DNA from: Saccharopolyspora gregorii
GTDB taxonomy: Bacteria; Actinomycetota; Actinomycetes; Mycobacteriales; Pseudonocardiaceae
Reading direction: 5' to 3'
DNA length: 64,000 bases
Assembly (NCBI RefSeq): GCF_024734405.1
Contig: NZ_CP059556.1
Span: forward strand, 4,030,001-4,094,000
Shown here one piece after another: positions 50,122 through 58,845 of the stretch (the stretch's first letter is position 1; each line of letters starts with the position of its first letter). The notes beneath the pieces were generated by a model. The model was not told the DNA's origin. It searched no databases and worked only from the letters and a program-made list of their open reading frames with translations. The position numbers and the translations under genes were made by a program.

Positions 50122-50983
50122 CCGCGGGCTCCCGCGCCGGGGCCGGGTCGGCGAGCAGGCCGCGCAGCAGCTCCAACCGCTCCGCGGATCGGCTGCCCGG
50201 CTCGGCCGTGTAAGCGATCAGCACCGGCCCCGGCCCGCCCGGCAGCGGGTAGGCGTCCCAGTCGAGGTCGAGCTCACCGACCAGCGGGTGCGCGAAGTGC
50301 TTGCGCCCGCGGGTGCGTTCCCGCACGTCGTGGCGCGCCCAGAACCGGCGGAACTCCTCGCTGCGCACGCTGAGCTCGCCGACCAGCTCCTTCGCCCGCG
50401 GGTGGTCCGGGTCGGCGGCCACGGAGGCGCGCAGCATCCCGATGTACTCCAACGCGCTCGACGCCCAGTCCGGGCACACCTCGCGGGCGTCCGGGTGGTG
50501 GAACAGCGCGCGCAGCACGTTGCGCTCGTGCGGCGGCTGCTGGTCGAGGCCGCCGAACAGCGAACCGGCGAGCGCGTTCCAGGCCAGCACGTCCAGGTGC
50601 CTGCCCAGCACCAGCGCGGGACCGCCGATGGTGTGCAGCAGCCGCCGCGTGCTCGCGGGCACCCGCTCCGGGGCGCGCCGGCGCACCGGTTCCGGGCGGC
50701 GGGCGGCGCGGGCCAGCGCGTGCAGGTGCCGGGTCTCGTCCTCGTCCAGCTCCAGCGCGCGGGCCAGCGCGTCCAGCACCTCCTCGGAGGGACGCACGTC
50801 CCGGCCCTGTTCCATCCGCTGGTAGTAATCGGTGCTGACCCCGGCCAGCAGCGCCAGCTCCTCGCGCCGCAGCCCGGTCACCTTGCGCCGCGGCCCCGGT
50901 TCCAGGCCGACGTCCTGCGGGCGCAGCCGGGCGCGCCGGGTGCGCAGGAAGTCGGCCAGCTCGCGGGAGTGGGAACCGTTCAT
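50087..50983 (-). CDS. XRE-family regulator with MmyB-like ligand-binding domain
   Basis: The product is 298 aa. It has the helix-turn-helix GLRREELALLAGVSTDYYQRMEQGR (in two parts) near residue 40-65, a YxRxEQGR hallmark of the family, and a C-terminal domain with LVLGRHLDVLAWN and FARHD-type motifs (RRFWARHDV). Such regulators often control a neighbouring oxidoreductase or hydrolase; here the convergent hydrolase overlaps its tail. Start ATG 50983. Confidence 0.9.
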   Translation of the reverse strand: MNGSHSRELADFLRTRRARLRPQDVGLEPGPRRKVTGLRREELALLAGVSTDYYQRMEQGRDVRPSEEVLDALARALELDEDETRHLHALARAARRPEPVRRRAPERVPASTRRLLHTIGGPALVLGRHLDVLAWNALAGSLFGGLDQQPPHERNVLRALFHHPDAREVCPDWASSALEYIGMLRASVAADPDHPRAKELVGELSVRSEEFRRFWARHDVRERTRGRKHFAHPLVGELDLDWDAYPLPGGPGPVLIAYTAEPGSRSAERLELLRGLLADPAPAREPAVSPEPRPGTRR

Positions 50984-51257
50984 AGCTGCGATTCTGCCCG
51001 CTCCGGGGCCGCGCAGGGTGGGTCCGGTGGTCCCAGGGAACGGGCGCCGACCGGTCCCGCCCGGGCTCACCGGAAAAGGAATTCGGCGGATGTTACGGGC
51101 CCCGCACCATTCCGGAGAACGGTTGTCGTGTTCTCGCCAACGCCCCGGGTGAACCGGCCGTGAACCTGTTCGAAAGCACCGGATCATCCTCTGGGAATCG
51201 TCCACCCGGAGCCTTATGATCATGCCGATCACACGGCGATCGGAAGGTTGTGCTGCG

Positions 51258-52061
51258 ATGGGAACACTGGAGACCGGCAGAAGGCGCGGCACCCGGCGGC
51301 TCGGGAAGTCCTCGTTCGCGTTCCGCGCCCTGGTCGGCACCGCGGTGCTGTTCGTGGGCCTGCCACCTGCGGTGGCGCTGGCCGATCCGCCGCAGGCGCT
51401 GCCCGGCAGCGCGGCCGAGGCGGACGCGAAGTGGCAGCCCGCTTTCGATTACGACGGTGACGGCTGCTATCCCACTCCGGCCATCGGGCCGGACGGCACC
51501 CTCGCTCCCGGATTGGAACCGTCCGGTGCGCTGAACGGAAATTGCCACGACCAGTCGGACTTGGACAACACCAATTCCTACTCGCGCTCGAAGTGCGACG
51601 GCGACTGGTGCGCGTACATGTACGACCTCTACTTCGAGAAGGACCAGGCGCTCGGCGGGGTGCACGACGCGTTCGGGCACCGCCACGACATCGAGCACGT
51701 GGTGATCTGGGTGAACGACGACCAGGCGAAGTACGTCTCCACCTCCGCGCACGGCGACTTCTCCACCTACCCGGCCGAAGAGGTGGGCTTCGAGGACACC
51801 CACGCGAAGATCATCTACCACAAGGACGGGCCGAGCACGCACTGCTTCCGCCTCGCGGGCAAGGACGAGGAGCCGGAGAACCACTACGGCACCTGGCAGT
51901 ACCCGGACCTGGTGAGCTGGGAGAACTACCCGGAGGGCATCCGCGACGCGCTGACCTCCGCCGACTTCGGCAGCGCCAGCCTCGGCATCAAGGACGACGC
52001 CTTCGCGGGCAACCTCGCGAAGGCCAAGCCCGACGACATCCAGTTCGACCCGGAGGCCTGA
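51258..52061 (+). CDS. secreted NPP1/Nep1-like protein
   Basis: The product is 267 aa with a long N-terminal signal region (about 1-40, ending VALADPP). The core contains YDGDGCYPT, YDLYFEKDQAL and the signature GHRHDIEHVVIWV, which is the GHRHDWE heptad of Nep1-like proteins with Trp replaced by Ile. Two Cys pairs are visible. Family proteins from plant microbes lyse plant membranes; whether this Ile variant is active is unknown. ATG 51216 is an alternative start. The 274-base upstream gap has no gene. Confidence 0.85.
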   Translation: MGTLETGRRRGTRRLGKSSFAFRALVGTAVLFVGLPPAVALADPPQALPGSAAEADAKWQPAFDYDGDGCYPTPAIGPDGTLAPGLEPSGALNGNCHDQSDLDNTNSYSRSKCDGDWCAYMYDLYFEKDQALGGVHDAFGHRHDIEHVVIWVNDDQAKYVSTSAHGDFSTYPAEEVGFEDTHAKIIYHKDGPSTHCFRLAGKDEEPENHYGTWQYPDLVSWENYPEGIRDALTSADFGSASLGIKDDAFAGNLAKAKPDDIQFDPEA

Positions 52062-52107
52062 GCCCCACCGGCCGGGCGCGCGCCGCCCGGCCGGTTCCGG
52101 GAGCACC

Positions 52108-52320
52108 GGCGCTGCACGAGGTGGTGACCTGCGCGCCCCGCGGCCGGTCAGCCGGGGACTTCGAGATCACCGTCGCGCGCGGGCCGGCGGCGCTCGCCGA
52201 CGCCGACCTGGTGTTCGTGCCCGCCGCCGACTACGCGCTCCCCGACGACGTGCGGGACGCCCTCGGCCGGATCCCGGCGGACCTGCGGGCCGGCCAGGCA
52301 CCTCTCCCGGCAGCCACCGC
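52108..52320 (+). pseudogene. fragment of a GlxA-type AraC regulator (DJ-1-like domain)
   Basis: In one plus frame about 65 residues read LHEVVTCAPRGRSAGDFEIT, then ALADADLVFVPAADYALPDD and DALGRIPADLRAG. This resembles the start of the DJ-1/PfpI sensor domain of GlxA-type AraC regulators. No start, catalytic Cys or DNA-binding part is present, and the frame dissolves after about 52300. It fills most of the 52062-52392 gap. Confidence 0.45.
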
Positions 52321-52392
52321 GGCACGTTCCAGCCCGGCGGTGCCGACGACGCCGCCTGATCAGTCCTCAGTGGACCGTCGGCGGATTCCGCG

Positions 52393-53106
52393 TCACACCA
52401 GCGAGTTCTCCCACAGCTCACGAAGGGACTCCGGCGCGAGGACCCGGCCGGGCGGGCCCGCGGCGTGCAGGTGCCCGTCGCGGAGCAGCAGCGCGTGGTC
52501 GGCGTCCCGCGCCTCGGCGAGGTCGTGGGTCACGTGGACGACGGTGGTGCCGCGGGACTTCTCCTCGTCCAGGACCTCGGTGATCCGCCGCTGCGCGGTG
52601 ACGTCGAGCCCCGCCGCCGGTTCGTCGAGCAGCAGCAGTTCGGCCTGCTGCGCGAGGCCCTGCGCGACCAGCACCCGCTGCCGCTGACCGCCGGAGAGCG
52701 CGCCGAGCGGGCGGTCCGCCAGCTCGGCGACGTCCAGCCGTTCCAGGCAGTCGGCGACGATGCGGCGGTCCTGCCGCGACAACCGCCGCCACGGCCCGGT
52801 CCGCGCCCACCGCCCCATCTCCACGGTGGCGCGCACCGTCATCGGCAGCGCGTCCGACACCGCGCTGCGCTGCACCACCAGCGCCACCTCCCCCCGGCGC
52901 CGCACCGAACCCGAGGTCACCGGCAGCACGCCGGCGAGCACGCCGAGCAGCGTGGACTTCCCGGAACCGTTGGGGCCGACCACCGCCGTGCGGGCGCCGA
53001 TGGGGAACGCGGCGGTGACCCGGTGCAGCACCGGGTTCCGGCGGTATCCCGCGGACACCTCGTGCAGCACCGCCGCCCGGTGGTCTTCGTCGGTGATCGC
53101 TCTCAC
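52393..53106 (-). CDS. aztA: zinc ABC transporter ATP-binding protein
   Basis: The product is 237 aa. It shows Walker A GPNGSGKST, the ALSGGQRQRVLVAQGLA signature, Walker B LLLLDEPAAGLD and the switch His in VHVTHDLAEA. Size and neighbourhood match the AztA subunit. It is transcribed away from aztB, sharing a control region of 48 bases with a Zur-like box. GTG 53106 has a weak ribosome site; GTG 53070 is an alternative. Confidence 0.88.
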   Translation of the reverse strand: MRAITDEDHRAAVLHEVSAGYRRNPVLHRVTAAFPIGARTAVVGPNGSGKSTLLGVLAGVLPVTSGSVRRRGEVALVVQRSAVSDALPMTVRATVEMGRWARTGPWRRLSRQDRRIVADCLERLDVAELADRPLGALSGGQRQRVLVAQGLAQQAELLLLDEPAAGLDVTAQRRITEVLDEEKSRGTTVVHVTHDLAEARDADHALLLRDGHLHAAGPPGRVLAPESLRELWENSLV

Positions 53107-53117
53107 GGGAGACAGTC

Positions 53118-53140
53118 TACAACGACAATCGTTTTCAATA
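53118..53140. promoter_or_regulatory. Zur-like box between aztA and aztB
   Basis: AACGA-caa-TCGTT with the flank TTTCAATA (53121-53140) reads TGAAAACGATTGTCGTT on the minus strand, close to actinobacterial Zur boxes (TGAAAACGGTTATCATTT-like). It is centred in a gap of 48 bases and can control both directions. The adjoining TATAGG could be a -10 element for aztB. Confidence 0.75.
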
Positions 53141-53154
53141 TAGGGTGATCCGTC

Positions 53155-54006
53155 ATGGATTGGTTGTTCGTCCCTTTTGAGGTGTCCTTCGTGCAGCGCG
53201 CGCTGTGGGCCGGGGTGCTGGTCTCGCTGATCTGCGCACTCGCCGGCACCTGGGTCGTGCTGCGCGGCATGGCCTTCCTGGGGGACGCCATGTCGCACGG
53301 GATGCTGCCGGGGGTGGCGCTCGCGGCGCTGCTCGGCGGTGACCTGCTGCTCGGCGCCGCGCTGAGCGCCGGGGCGATGGCCTTCGGCGTGACGGTGCTG
53401 GGGCGGTCGCGGCGGCTGTCCGCGGACACCGGGATCGGGCTGCTGTTCGTGGGCATGCTCGCCGCCGGGGTCATCATCGTGTCGCACTCGCAGTCGTTCG
53501 CCGTGGACCTCACCGGCTTCCTGTTCGGCGACGTGCTCGCCGTGACCCCGCCCGAACTCGGGCAGCTCGGCATCGCGCTCGCGCTGGCCGCGCTGATCTC
53601 GCTGGCCGGGCACCGCGCCTTCGTCGCGCTCGCCTTCGACCCGCGCAAGGCCCGCACCCTCGGCCTGCGCCCCGGCCTCGCGCACGCGCTGCTGCTGGGC
53701 CTGGTGACGCTGGCGATCGTCGCCTCCTTCCGCGTCGTCGGCACGCTGCTGGTGTTCGGGCTGCTCATCGCGCCGCCCGCGGCGGCCGTGCTGTGGGCGA
53801 AGCGGATCCCGGTGGTGATGGCGGTGGCCGCCGCGCTCGGGATGCTCTCCACCGCGCTCGGGCTGCTGGCGTCCTGGCACTGGGGCACCGCGGCCGGCGC
53901 GACCATCGCGGCCACCGCCGTCGCCCTCTTCTTCCTGTCCGCGCTCGGCGCCGAACTGCGCGACCGGGTGCGGGACCGACCGCACCGAACGGAGCCCGCC
54001 CTGTGA
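53155..54006 (+). CDS. aztB: zinc ABC transporter permease
   Basis: The product is 283 aa with 8-9 hydrophobic helices. It has the ZnuB-type pattern RGMAFLGDAMSHGMLPGVALA near the N-terminus, HSQSFAVDLTGFLFGD and VVGTLLVFGLLIAPPAAA. It forms the metal channel with AztA on the cytoplasmic face and AztC outside. Its stop overlaps the next start (GTGA). Confidence 0.92.
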   Translation: MDWLFVPFEVSFVQRALWAGVLVSLICALAGTWVVLRGMAFLGDAMSHGMLPGVALAALLGGDLLLGAALSAGAMAFGVTVLGRSRRLSADTGIGLLFVGMLAAGVIIVSHSQSFAVDLTGFLFGDVLAVTPPELGQLGIALALAALISLAGHRAFVALAFDPRKARTLGLRPGLAHALLLGLVTLAIVASFRVVGTLLVFGLLIAPPAAAVLWAKRIPVVMAVAAALGMLSTALGLLASWHWGTAAGATIAATAVALFFLSALGAELRDRVRDRPHRTEPAL

Positions 54007-55175
54007 AACCGACACCGACCGTCCTCGTCGCGGCGCTCGCGCTGGCGACCACCGCTTGCGGGGCACCGGCCGAACCACCACCGCCCGCGCCGCACGGATA
54101 CGTGGCGGGCGCCGAGGAATCCGCCGAAGCGCAGTCGCGGCTCGTCGTCGCCGACGCCACCACCGGCGGGGTGCGCGTGCTCGACCTGCTCACCGAGGAG
54201 GTCGTGGAACTCGCGCCGGTGCCCGGGCTCCGGGCGATCAGCACCGACGGGCGGCACGCCTACCTCAGCGGCGACCGCGGCACGCACGTCGTCGACAGCG
54301 GGTCCTGGATGGTCGACCACGGCGACCACGTGCACTACTACCGGGCCGAGATACGCGACGCCGGCGACCTCGCCGGAGCGACCGCCGCGGCGCACGGCGA
54401 CCCGAAGGTCTCGGTGGTGTCCACCCGGGACGGCGCGGCCGTGCTGCTGGACCGGACGGCGCTCGACGCAGGCACCGCCCGCCCCACCGGCGAGGTCTCC
54501 ATCGCGCCCGGAACCGCCGCCGTGCCCTACGAAACCCACCTGATCGCCGCCGCCGCCGACGGCACCGTGCGGGTGCTCGACCGGTCCGGGAAGCCGACCG
54601 CCACCGTCGAACCGCCCTGCCCCGAACCGGAGGGCACCGCGCTGACCCGGCGCGGCGTCGTGTTCGGCTGCGCCGACGGTGCGCTGCTCGTGGCCGAGGA
54701 CGACGGCGCCTTCCACGGCGAGAAGATCCCCTACCCGCGCGCGGTCGGCGCCGACGAACGCGCCCGCGACTTCCAGCAGCGCCCCGGCAGCTCCACCCTC
54801 GCCGCCCGCGCGGGCGACCGGGGCACCTGGTCGCTCGACGTCGGCGACCGCGCCTGGACCTACGCCGAGACGGGGCCGGCCGTCGCGGTGAACGCCGTCG
54901 GCGAGGGCGGCCCGCTGCTGGCGCTCACCGCCGACGGCGTGCTGCACGCCCACGACCCGGAAACCGGGGAGCAGACCGCGGAAACCCGCGTCACCGCGCG
55001 GCCGGTGGACCCCGCCGGACCGCTGCCGGTGATCCTGGTGGACACCTCCCGCGCCTACGTCAACGACGTCGCCACCGGCACCGTGCACGAGATCGACTAC
55101 AACGACTCGCTGCGCCAGGCCCGGCGGTTCGACCTCGGCGGGCAGGCCACGCACGTGGTGGAGACCGGCCGATGA
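54003..55175 (+). CDS. AztD-type beta-propeller lipoprotein, first copy
   Basis: The product is 390 aa. The lipobox ends at Cys19 (LATTACGAP). The mature protein is a repeated beta-propeller with VVADATTGGVRVLDLLTEE-like blades. The His-rich loop WMVDHGDHVHYYRAE resembles the zinc-binding loop of AztD metallochaperones, which pass Zn to AztC. It lies inside the azt operon, overlapping aztB and aztC by 4 bases each. A second homolog is encoded at 56128. Confidence 0.8.
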   Translation: MKPTPTVLVAALALATTACGAPAEPPPPAPHGYVAGAEESAEAQSRLVVADATTGGVRVLDLLTEEVVELAPVPGLRAISTDGRHAYLSGDRGTHVVDSGSWMVDHGDHVHYYRAEIRDAGDLAGATAAAHGDPKVSVVSTRDGAAVLLDRTALDAGTARPTGEVSIAPGTAAVPYETHLIAAAADGTVRVLDRSGKPTATVEPPCPEPEGTALTRRGVVFGCADGALLVAEDDGAFHGEKIPYPRAVGADERARDFQQRPGSSTLAARAGDRGTWSLDVGDRAWTYAETGPAVAVNAVGEGGPLLALTADGVLHAHDPETGEQTAETRVTARPVDPAGPLPVILVDTSRAYVNDVATGTVHEIDYNDSLRQARRFDLGGQATHVVETGR

Positions 55176-56083
55176 GCGCCCGGCTCACGGCCGCCGTCGC
55201 GGTGCTCGCCGCGCTGCTCGGCCTCACCGCCTGCACCGGTTCCGCACAGCGCGCCGAGATCGTGGTGACCACCAACATCCTCGGCGACATCACCCGCAAC
55301 GTCGTCGGCGACCAGGCCGAGGTGTCGGTGCTGATGCGCCCCGGCGCCGACCCGCACTCGTTCGGGATCTCCGCGCAGCAGGCCGCGGAGGTGGAGCTCG
55401 CCGAACTCGTCGTGCACAACGGGCTCGGGCTCGAAGAAGGCGTGCAGCGCACCGTCGACGCCGCCCGCGGCGCCGGGGTCGCCACCCTGCCCGTCGCCGA
55501 ACGCGTCGACCCGATCGACTACACCGGCGACGAATCCCGAGGCCAGGCGGACCCGCACTTCTGGACCGACCCGAGCCGCGTCGCCGAGGCCGTCGACCTC
55601 ATCGCGCAGCAGGTCGTCGAGCACGTCGACGGCGTCGACCCGGCGGTGGTGCGGGCCAACGCGGACCGCTACCGGGGCGAGGTCGAGGCGCTCGACGGCG
55701 AGACGGCGCGGCGCTTCGCCGAGCTGCCCGCCGAACGACGCAAGCTCGTCACCAACCACCACGTGTTCGGCTACCTCGCGCAGCGCTACGACTTCGAGGT
55801 GATCGGCGCGGTCATCCCCAGCGGGACCACGCTGGCCTCCCCCAGCGCCGCCGACCTCGCCGACCTCGCCGGGGCCGTGCGCGCCGCCGGGGTGCGGGCC
55901 GTGTTCGCGGACTCCTCGCAGCCCGACCGGCTCGCCCGCGCGCTCGCCGACCAGGCGGGGCTGGACGTGCGGGTGGTGCCGCTGTTCTCCGAATCGCTGA
56001 GCCCGCCCGGTGGCGGCGCCGCGACCTACCTGGAGATGGCGCGGGCCAACGCCGACGCCATCGCCACCGGACTCGCCGGATGA
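55172..56083 (+). CDS. aztC: zinc-binding ABC transporter lipoprotein
   Basis: The product is 303 aa with a lipobox at Cys21 (LLGLTACTG). Cluster A-I motifs of metal-binding proteins are present: PGADPHSFGIS, LVVHNGLGLEEG, LVTNHHVFGYLAQRY and VFADSSQP. It lacks the long His-rich loop of ZnuA, as in AztC, which instead receives Zn from AztD. ATG 55172 overlaps the previous stop. Confidence 0.92.
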   Translation: MSARLTAAVAVLAALLGLTACTGSAQRAEIVVTTNILGDITRNVVGDQAEVSVLMRPGADPHSFGISAQQAAEVELAELVVHNGLGLEEGVQRTVDAARGAGVATLPVAERVDPIDYTGDESRGQADPHFWTDPSRVAEAVDLIAQQVVEHVDGVDPAVVRANADRYRGEVEALDGETARRFAELPAERRKLVTNHHVFGYLAQRYDFEVIGAVIPSGTTLASPSAADLADLAGAVRAAGVRAVFADSSQPDRLARALADQAGLDVRVVPLFSESLSPPGGGAATYLEMARANADAIATGLAG

Positions 56084-56127
56084 CCCGGCGCGCGAACCTC
56101 CCACCGCACGAGAGAAGAGGACCGATC

Positions 56128-57282
56128 ATGCCTTCCTCCAGCAAGATCGCGAGCATCGCCGCCGCGGCGCTGGTGCTCGGCGCCTGCGCCGCCCCCTCGC
56201 CGGAACCCGCGGCGGAACCGCCGTCGGGCCCGCCGGTGCCGGAACCGGTCGTGGCGAGCTACGACGGCGGCATCTGGGTGCTCGACGGCCGCACCCTCCA
56301 GGTCGCCGCGGACCTCCCGCTGCCCGGGTTCAACCGGCTCAACCCCGCGGGCGACGACGCGCACGTGGTCGTATCCACCTCCGAGGGCTTCCAGCTGCTC
56401 GACGCCGCGCACCCCGAGCTGACCGACGTGAAGTTCCCCGGCGCGAAGCCCGGCCACGTCGTGCGCCACGCCGGCCGCACCGTGCTGTTCAGCGACGGCA
56501 CCGGGGAGGTCACCTCCTTCGACCCGGCGCAGCTCGGCGACGGGAAACCCGCCACCGAGCACCACACCACCGCCGAACCGCACCACGGCGTCGCCGTCGA
56601 GCTGGAGGGCGGCGAACTGCTCACCACCCTCGGCAACGAGGACGAGCGGGTCGGCATCGTCGTGCTCGACGCGGACCGGAAGGAGATCGCCCGCAACGAG
56701 GACTGCCCCGGCGTGCACGGCGAGGCGACCGCGCAGGGCGGTGCCGTCGTCGTCGGCTGCGAGGACGGCGCGGTGCTCTACCGGGACGGGAAGATCACGA
56801 AGATCCACAGCCCCACCGAGTACGGCCGGATCGGCAACCAGGCCGGTTCCGAGCACTCCCCCGTGGTCCTCGGCGACTACAAGCAGGACGAGGACGCCGA
56901 GCTGGAGCGCCCCGAGCAGGTCTCGCTCATCGACACCGCCACCGGCTCGCTGAAGCTGGTCGACCTCGGCACCAGCTACACGTTCCGGTCGCTGGCCCGC
57001 GGCCCGCAGGGCGAAGCGCTGGTGCTCGGCACCGACGGCGGCCTCCGCGTCATCGACCCGGCCGCGGGACGCGTCGTGCGGACCATCCCGGTCACCGGAT
57101 CCTGGCAGGAGCCGCTGGAGTGGCAGCAGCCGCGGCCCGCGCTGTTCGTCCGCGGCGGCACCGCCTACGTCAGCGACCCGGGCGAGAAGGTGATCCACGC
57201 GATCGACCTCGCCACCGGGGAGAAGACCGCGACCGGGCAGCTGCCCGCCGCGCCCAACGAGCTCAGCGGCGTGCAGGCCTGA
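56128..57282 (+). CDS. aztD: zinc metallochaperone AztD, second copy
   Basis: The product is 384 aa, with a lipobox at Cys20 (LVLGACAAP) and a seven-bladed propeller. The His cluster TEHHTTAEPHHG and GVHGEATAQGGAVVVGCEDG fit AztD. It is similar in layout to the protein at 54003 but clearly diverged. ATG 56128 has AGAAGAGG 8 bases before; ATG 56080 is in frame but would spoil the signal peptide. It ends at a strong terminator. Confidence 0.85.
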   Translation: MPSSSKIASIAAAALVLGACAAPSPEPAAEPPSGPPVPEPVVASYDGGIWVLDGRTLQVAADLPLPGFNRLNPAGDDAHVVVSTSEGFQLLDAAHPELTDVKFPGAKPGHVVRHAGRTVLFSDGTGEVTSFDPAQLGDGKPATEHHTTAEPHHGVAVELEGGELLTTLGNEDERVGIVVLDADRKEIARNEDCPGVHGEATAQGGAVVVGCEDGAVLYRDGKITKIHSPTEYGRIGNQAGSEHSPVVLGDYKQDEDAELERPEQVSLIDTATGSLKLVDLGTSYTFRSLARGPQGEALVLGTDGGLRVIDPAAGRVVRTIPVTGSWQEPLEWQQPRPALFVRGGTAYVSDPGEKVIHAIDLATGEKTATGQLPAAPNELSGVQA

Positions 57283-57298
57283 CCCCGGATCGATCGAG

Positions 57299-57335
57299 GA
57301 CGCGGCCCCGGCGGACCACCCGCCGGGGCCGCGTC
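57299..57335. terminator. terminator of the azt operon
   Basis: GACGCGGCCCCGGCGG and CCGCCGGGGCCGCGTC form a perfect 16-bp stem with an ACCAC loop, 17 bases after aztD. There is no long T-run, as is common in high-GC actinomycetes. Confidence 0.85.
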
Positions 57336-57440
57336 GCGTCCGCCGAGTTGCCGACACATGCGCGTCCACTAATGTGACGGGGCCGGAAGGTTGCTCCATC
57401 CGGCGGTCGTGTCCGAACGAAACGCAGTTGCGAGGTTTTC

Positions 57441-57737
57441 ATGACCACCGCTCACGCCCAGCACACCGACCACCAGCACGCGCACGGACCGGATTGCGGG
57501 CACGTGGCCGTACCGCACGGCGACCACACCGACTACGTGCACGACGGGCACCTGCACCGCGCTCACGACGACCACTACGACGAGTGCGAGCAGACCGAGC
57601 ACGTTGCGCACGACGGGCACTCGCACGTGCACGGCTCCGGGTGCGGGCACGTCGCCATCCCGCACGGCGACCACACCGACTACCTGCACGACGGGCACCG
57701 CCACGCCGCGCACGACGACCACTACGACGAGCACTGA
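57441..57737 (+). CDS. His-rich metal-binding protein with an internal duplication
   Basis: The product is 98 aa, about one-third His. Two copies of CGHVAxPHGDHTDYxHDGH, then HDDHYDE, run in tandem; the second half repeats the first with few changes. There is no signal peptide or membrane helix, so it is probably a cytoplasmic zinc (or nickel/cobalt) buffer. Its place after the azt operon and its own terminator suggest zinc-linked expression, though no Zur box was recognised upstream. Confidence 0.75.
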   Translation: MTTAHAQHTDHQHAHGPDCGHVAVPHGDHTDYVHDGHLHRAHDDHYDECEQTEHVAHDGHSHVHGSGCGHVAIPHGDHTDYLHDGHRHAAHDDHYDEH

Positions 57738-57751
57738 CGAACCGCACCACG

Positions 57752-57785
57752 CCGGCCGGTCGAGACCACTCGACCGGCCGGTTTT
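57752..57785. terminator. intrinsic terminator with T-run
   Basis: CCGGCCGGTCGAG and CTCGACCGGCCGG form a perfect 13-bp stem with an ACCA loop, followed by TTTTCGTT, 14 bases after the His-rich gene. Confidence 0.9.
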
Positions 57786-57809
57786 CGTTGCCGCAACAGG
57801 GGAACCTCA

Positions 57810-57974
57810 CTAGGAAACCGGCCTCGCCGGCATCCCGGAGCATTCGGGCCACGTCGCGGTGAGCGAAACGCACTGGTCCACCTCGACGTGCGGAACCTCT
57901 GCCGAATCGGCGAATCCGGCCGCCCGAAGCGCGCCCTGCGGATCCCGGTCAGCCGGGCGCCGGGAGCTCGTCAT
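57810..57974 (-). CDS. 54-aa hypothetical protein coupled to the upstream gene
   Basis: ATG 57974 overlaps the upstream stop (ATGA). The peptide begins MTSSRRPADRDPQGALRAAG and its C-terminal part VPHVEVDQCVSLTATWPEC holds two Cys. GC-rich third positions support coding. A small secreted or modified peptide is conceivable, but there is no signal peptide or modification enzyme nearby. Confidence 0.45.
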   Translation of the reverse strand: MTSSRRPADRDPQGALRAAGFADSAEVPHVEVDQCVSLTATWPECSGMPARPVS

Positions 57975-58399
57975 CCGACCACGACATCGACCCGAGCTGC
58001 TCCTGCCGCCAGCAGCAGCCATTCCAGGGACCCGAGCGCGACCGGCTCGTCCGCGGTGGCCACGGCGACCCGCACCGTGCCGGGCGCGACCACGTCGGCG
58101 CCCCACCAGTACCAATGCCGCTCCTCCGCGGTGAACCAGTGCAGCCACGCCGACAACGACCACCGGTCAGTACCACCGATCGAGCCCTCCTGCCGGAACC
58201 AGTCGGGAATCCGCTCGACTGGCGACCGGCCCGCCTCCAGCGCGCGGAGCACCGCGGACAGCACCTCCCGCGCGCGGGCGAGCACCGGTTCCGCGTCGGC
58301 CGGGCAGGCTGCGACCGCGTGCGACAGCACCGCGCCCGCCGGGAATCCCGTCAGCGCCGTCGACTCCTCCACCCGCGCGATCTCGTCCGCTAGAACCAC
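57971..58399 (-). CDS. hypothetical protein, 142 aa
   Basis: GTG 58399 follows GGGAG. The sequence is acidic, helical at first (EIARVEESTALTG, then a hydrophobic VLSHAVAAC), with an aromatic-rich segment AWLHWFTAEERHWYWWGAD and a beta-rich C-terminus. No family recognised. It is translationally coupled to the 54-aa gene. Confidence 0.55.
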   Translation of the reverse strand: MVLADEIARVEESTALTGFPAGAVLSHAVAACPADAEPVLARAREVLSAVLRALEAGRSPVERIPDWFRQEGSIGGTDRWSLSAWLHWFTAEERHWYWWGADVVAPGTVRVAVATADEPVALGSLEWLLLAAGAARVDVVVG

Positions 58400-58845
58400 C
58401 GAATCTCCCGCTCACCTACCGTTCCACCTCGGCGAACGAACCGGCCGCGCAGCGCAGCACGCCATCGTTCGACCGCGCATCGTCCGCGAGCACGACGTGA
58501 TCCACGCCGTCGAAGAACGCGGAGTCGCCACCAGGACCTGATCACCGGTGCCCCACCACGTCGTCCGAGTCGGACCGAAGTCAGCAGCCGGAGTGTCTCA
58601 GCCGAGCCGATACCGGCACGCACGAGCCCGTCCGCAGGTCTTCGGGCTCCGGACTCCGCCGCACGAGGCGAACCGGGGAGGACGATGGGCCCGACCTCAT
58701 CGGGCAGGTGGACCGCGCAACACCGAGGTGCCGGGGAATCGAACCAGCATCTTCCCTATGTCCGCGGCGAGGAACTCATGGAGCGTGACGGTCACGTCGG
58801 CTGGGGACACGACGTTCACCCGGCTCTTCGGACCTGGTACCGACG
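58400..58845. other. 446-base stretch without a convincing gene
   Basis: Only scraps of protein-like sequence appear, such as GVDHVVLADDARSNDGVLRC on the minus strand near 58440-58520, blocked by an upstream stop. It is probably a decayed gene tail plus the leader of the gene at 58399. Confidence 0.4.
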
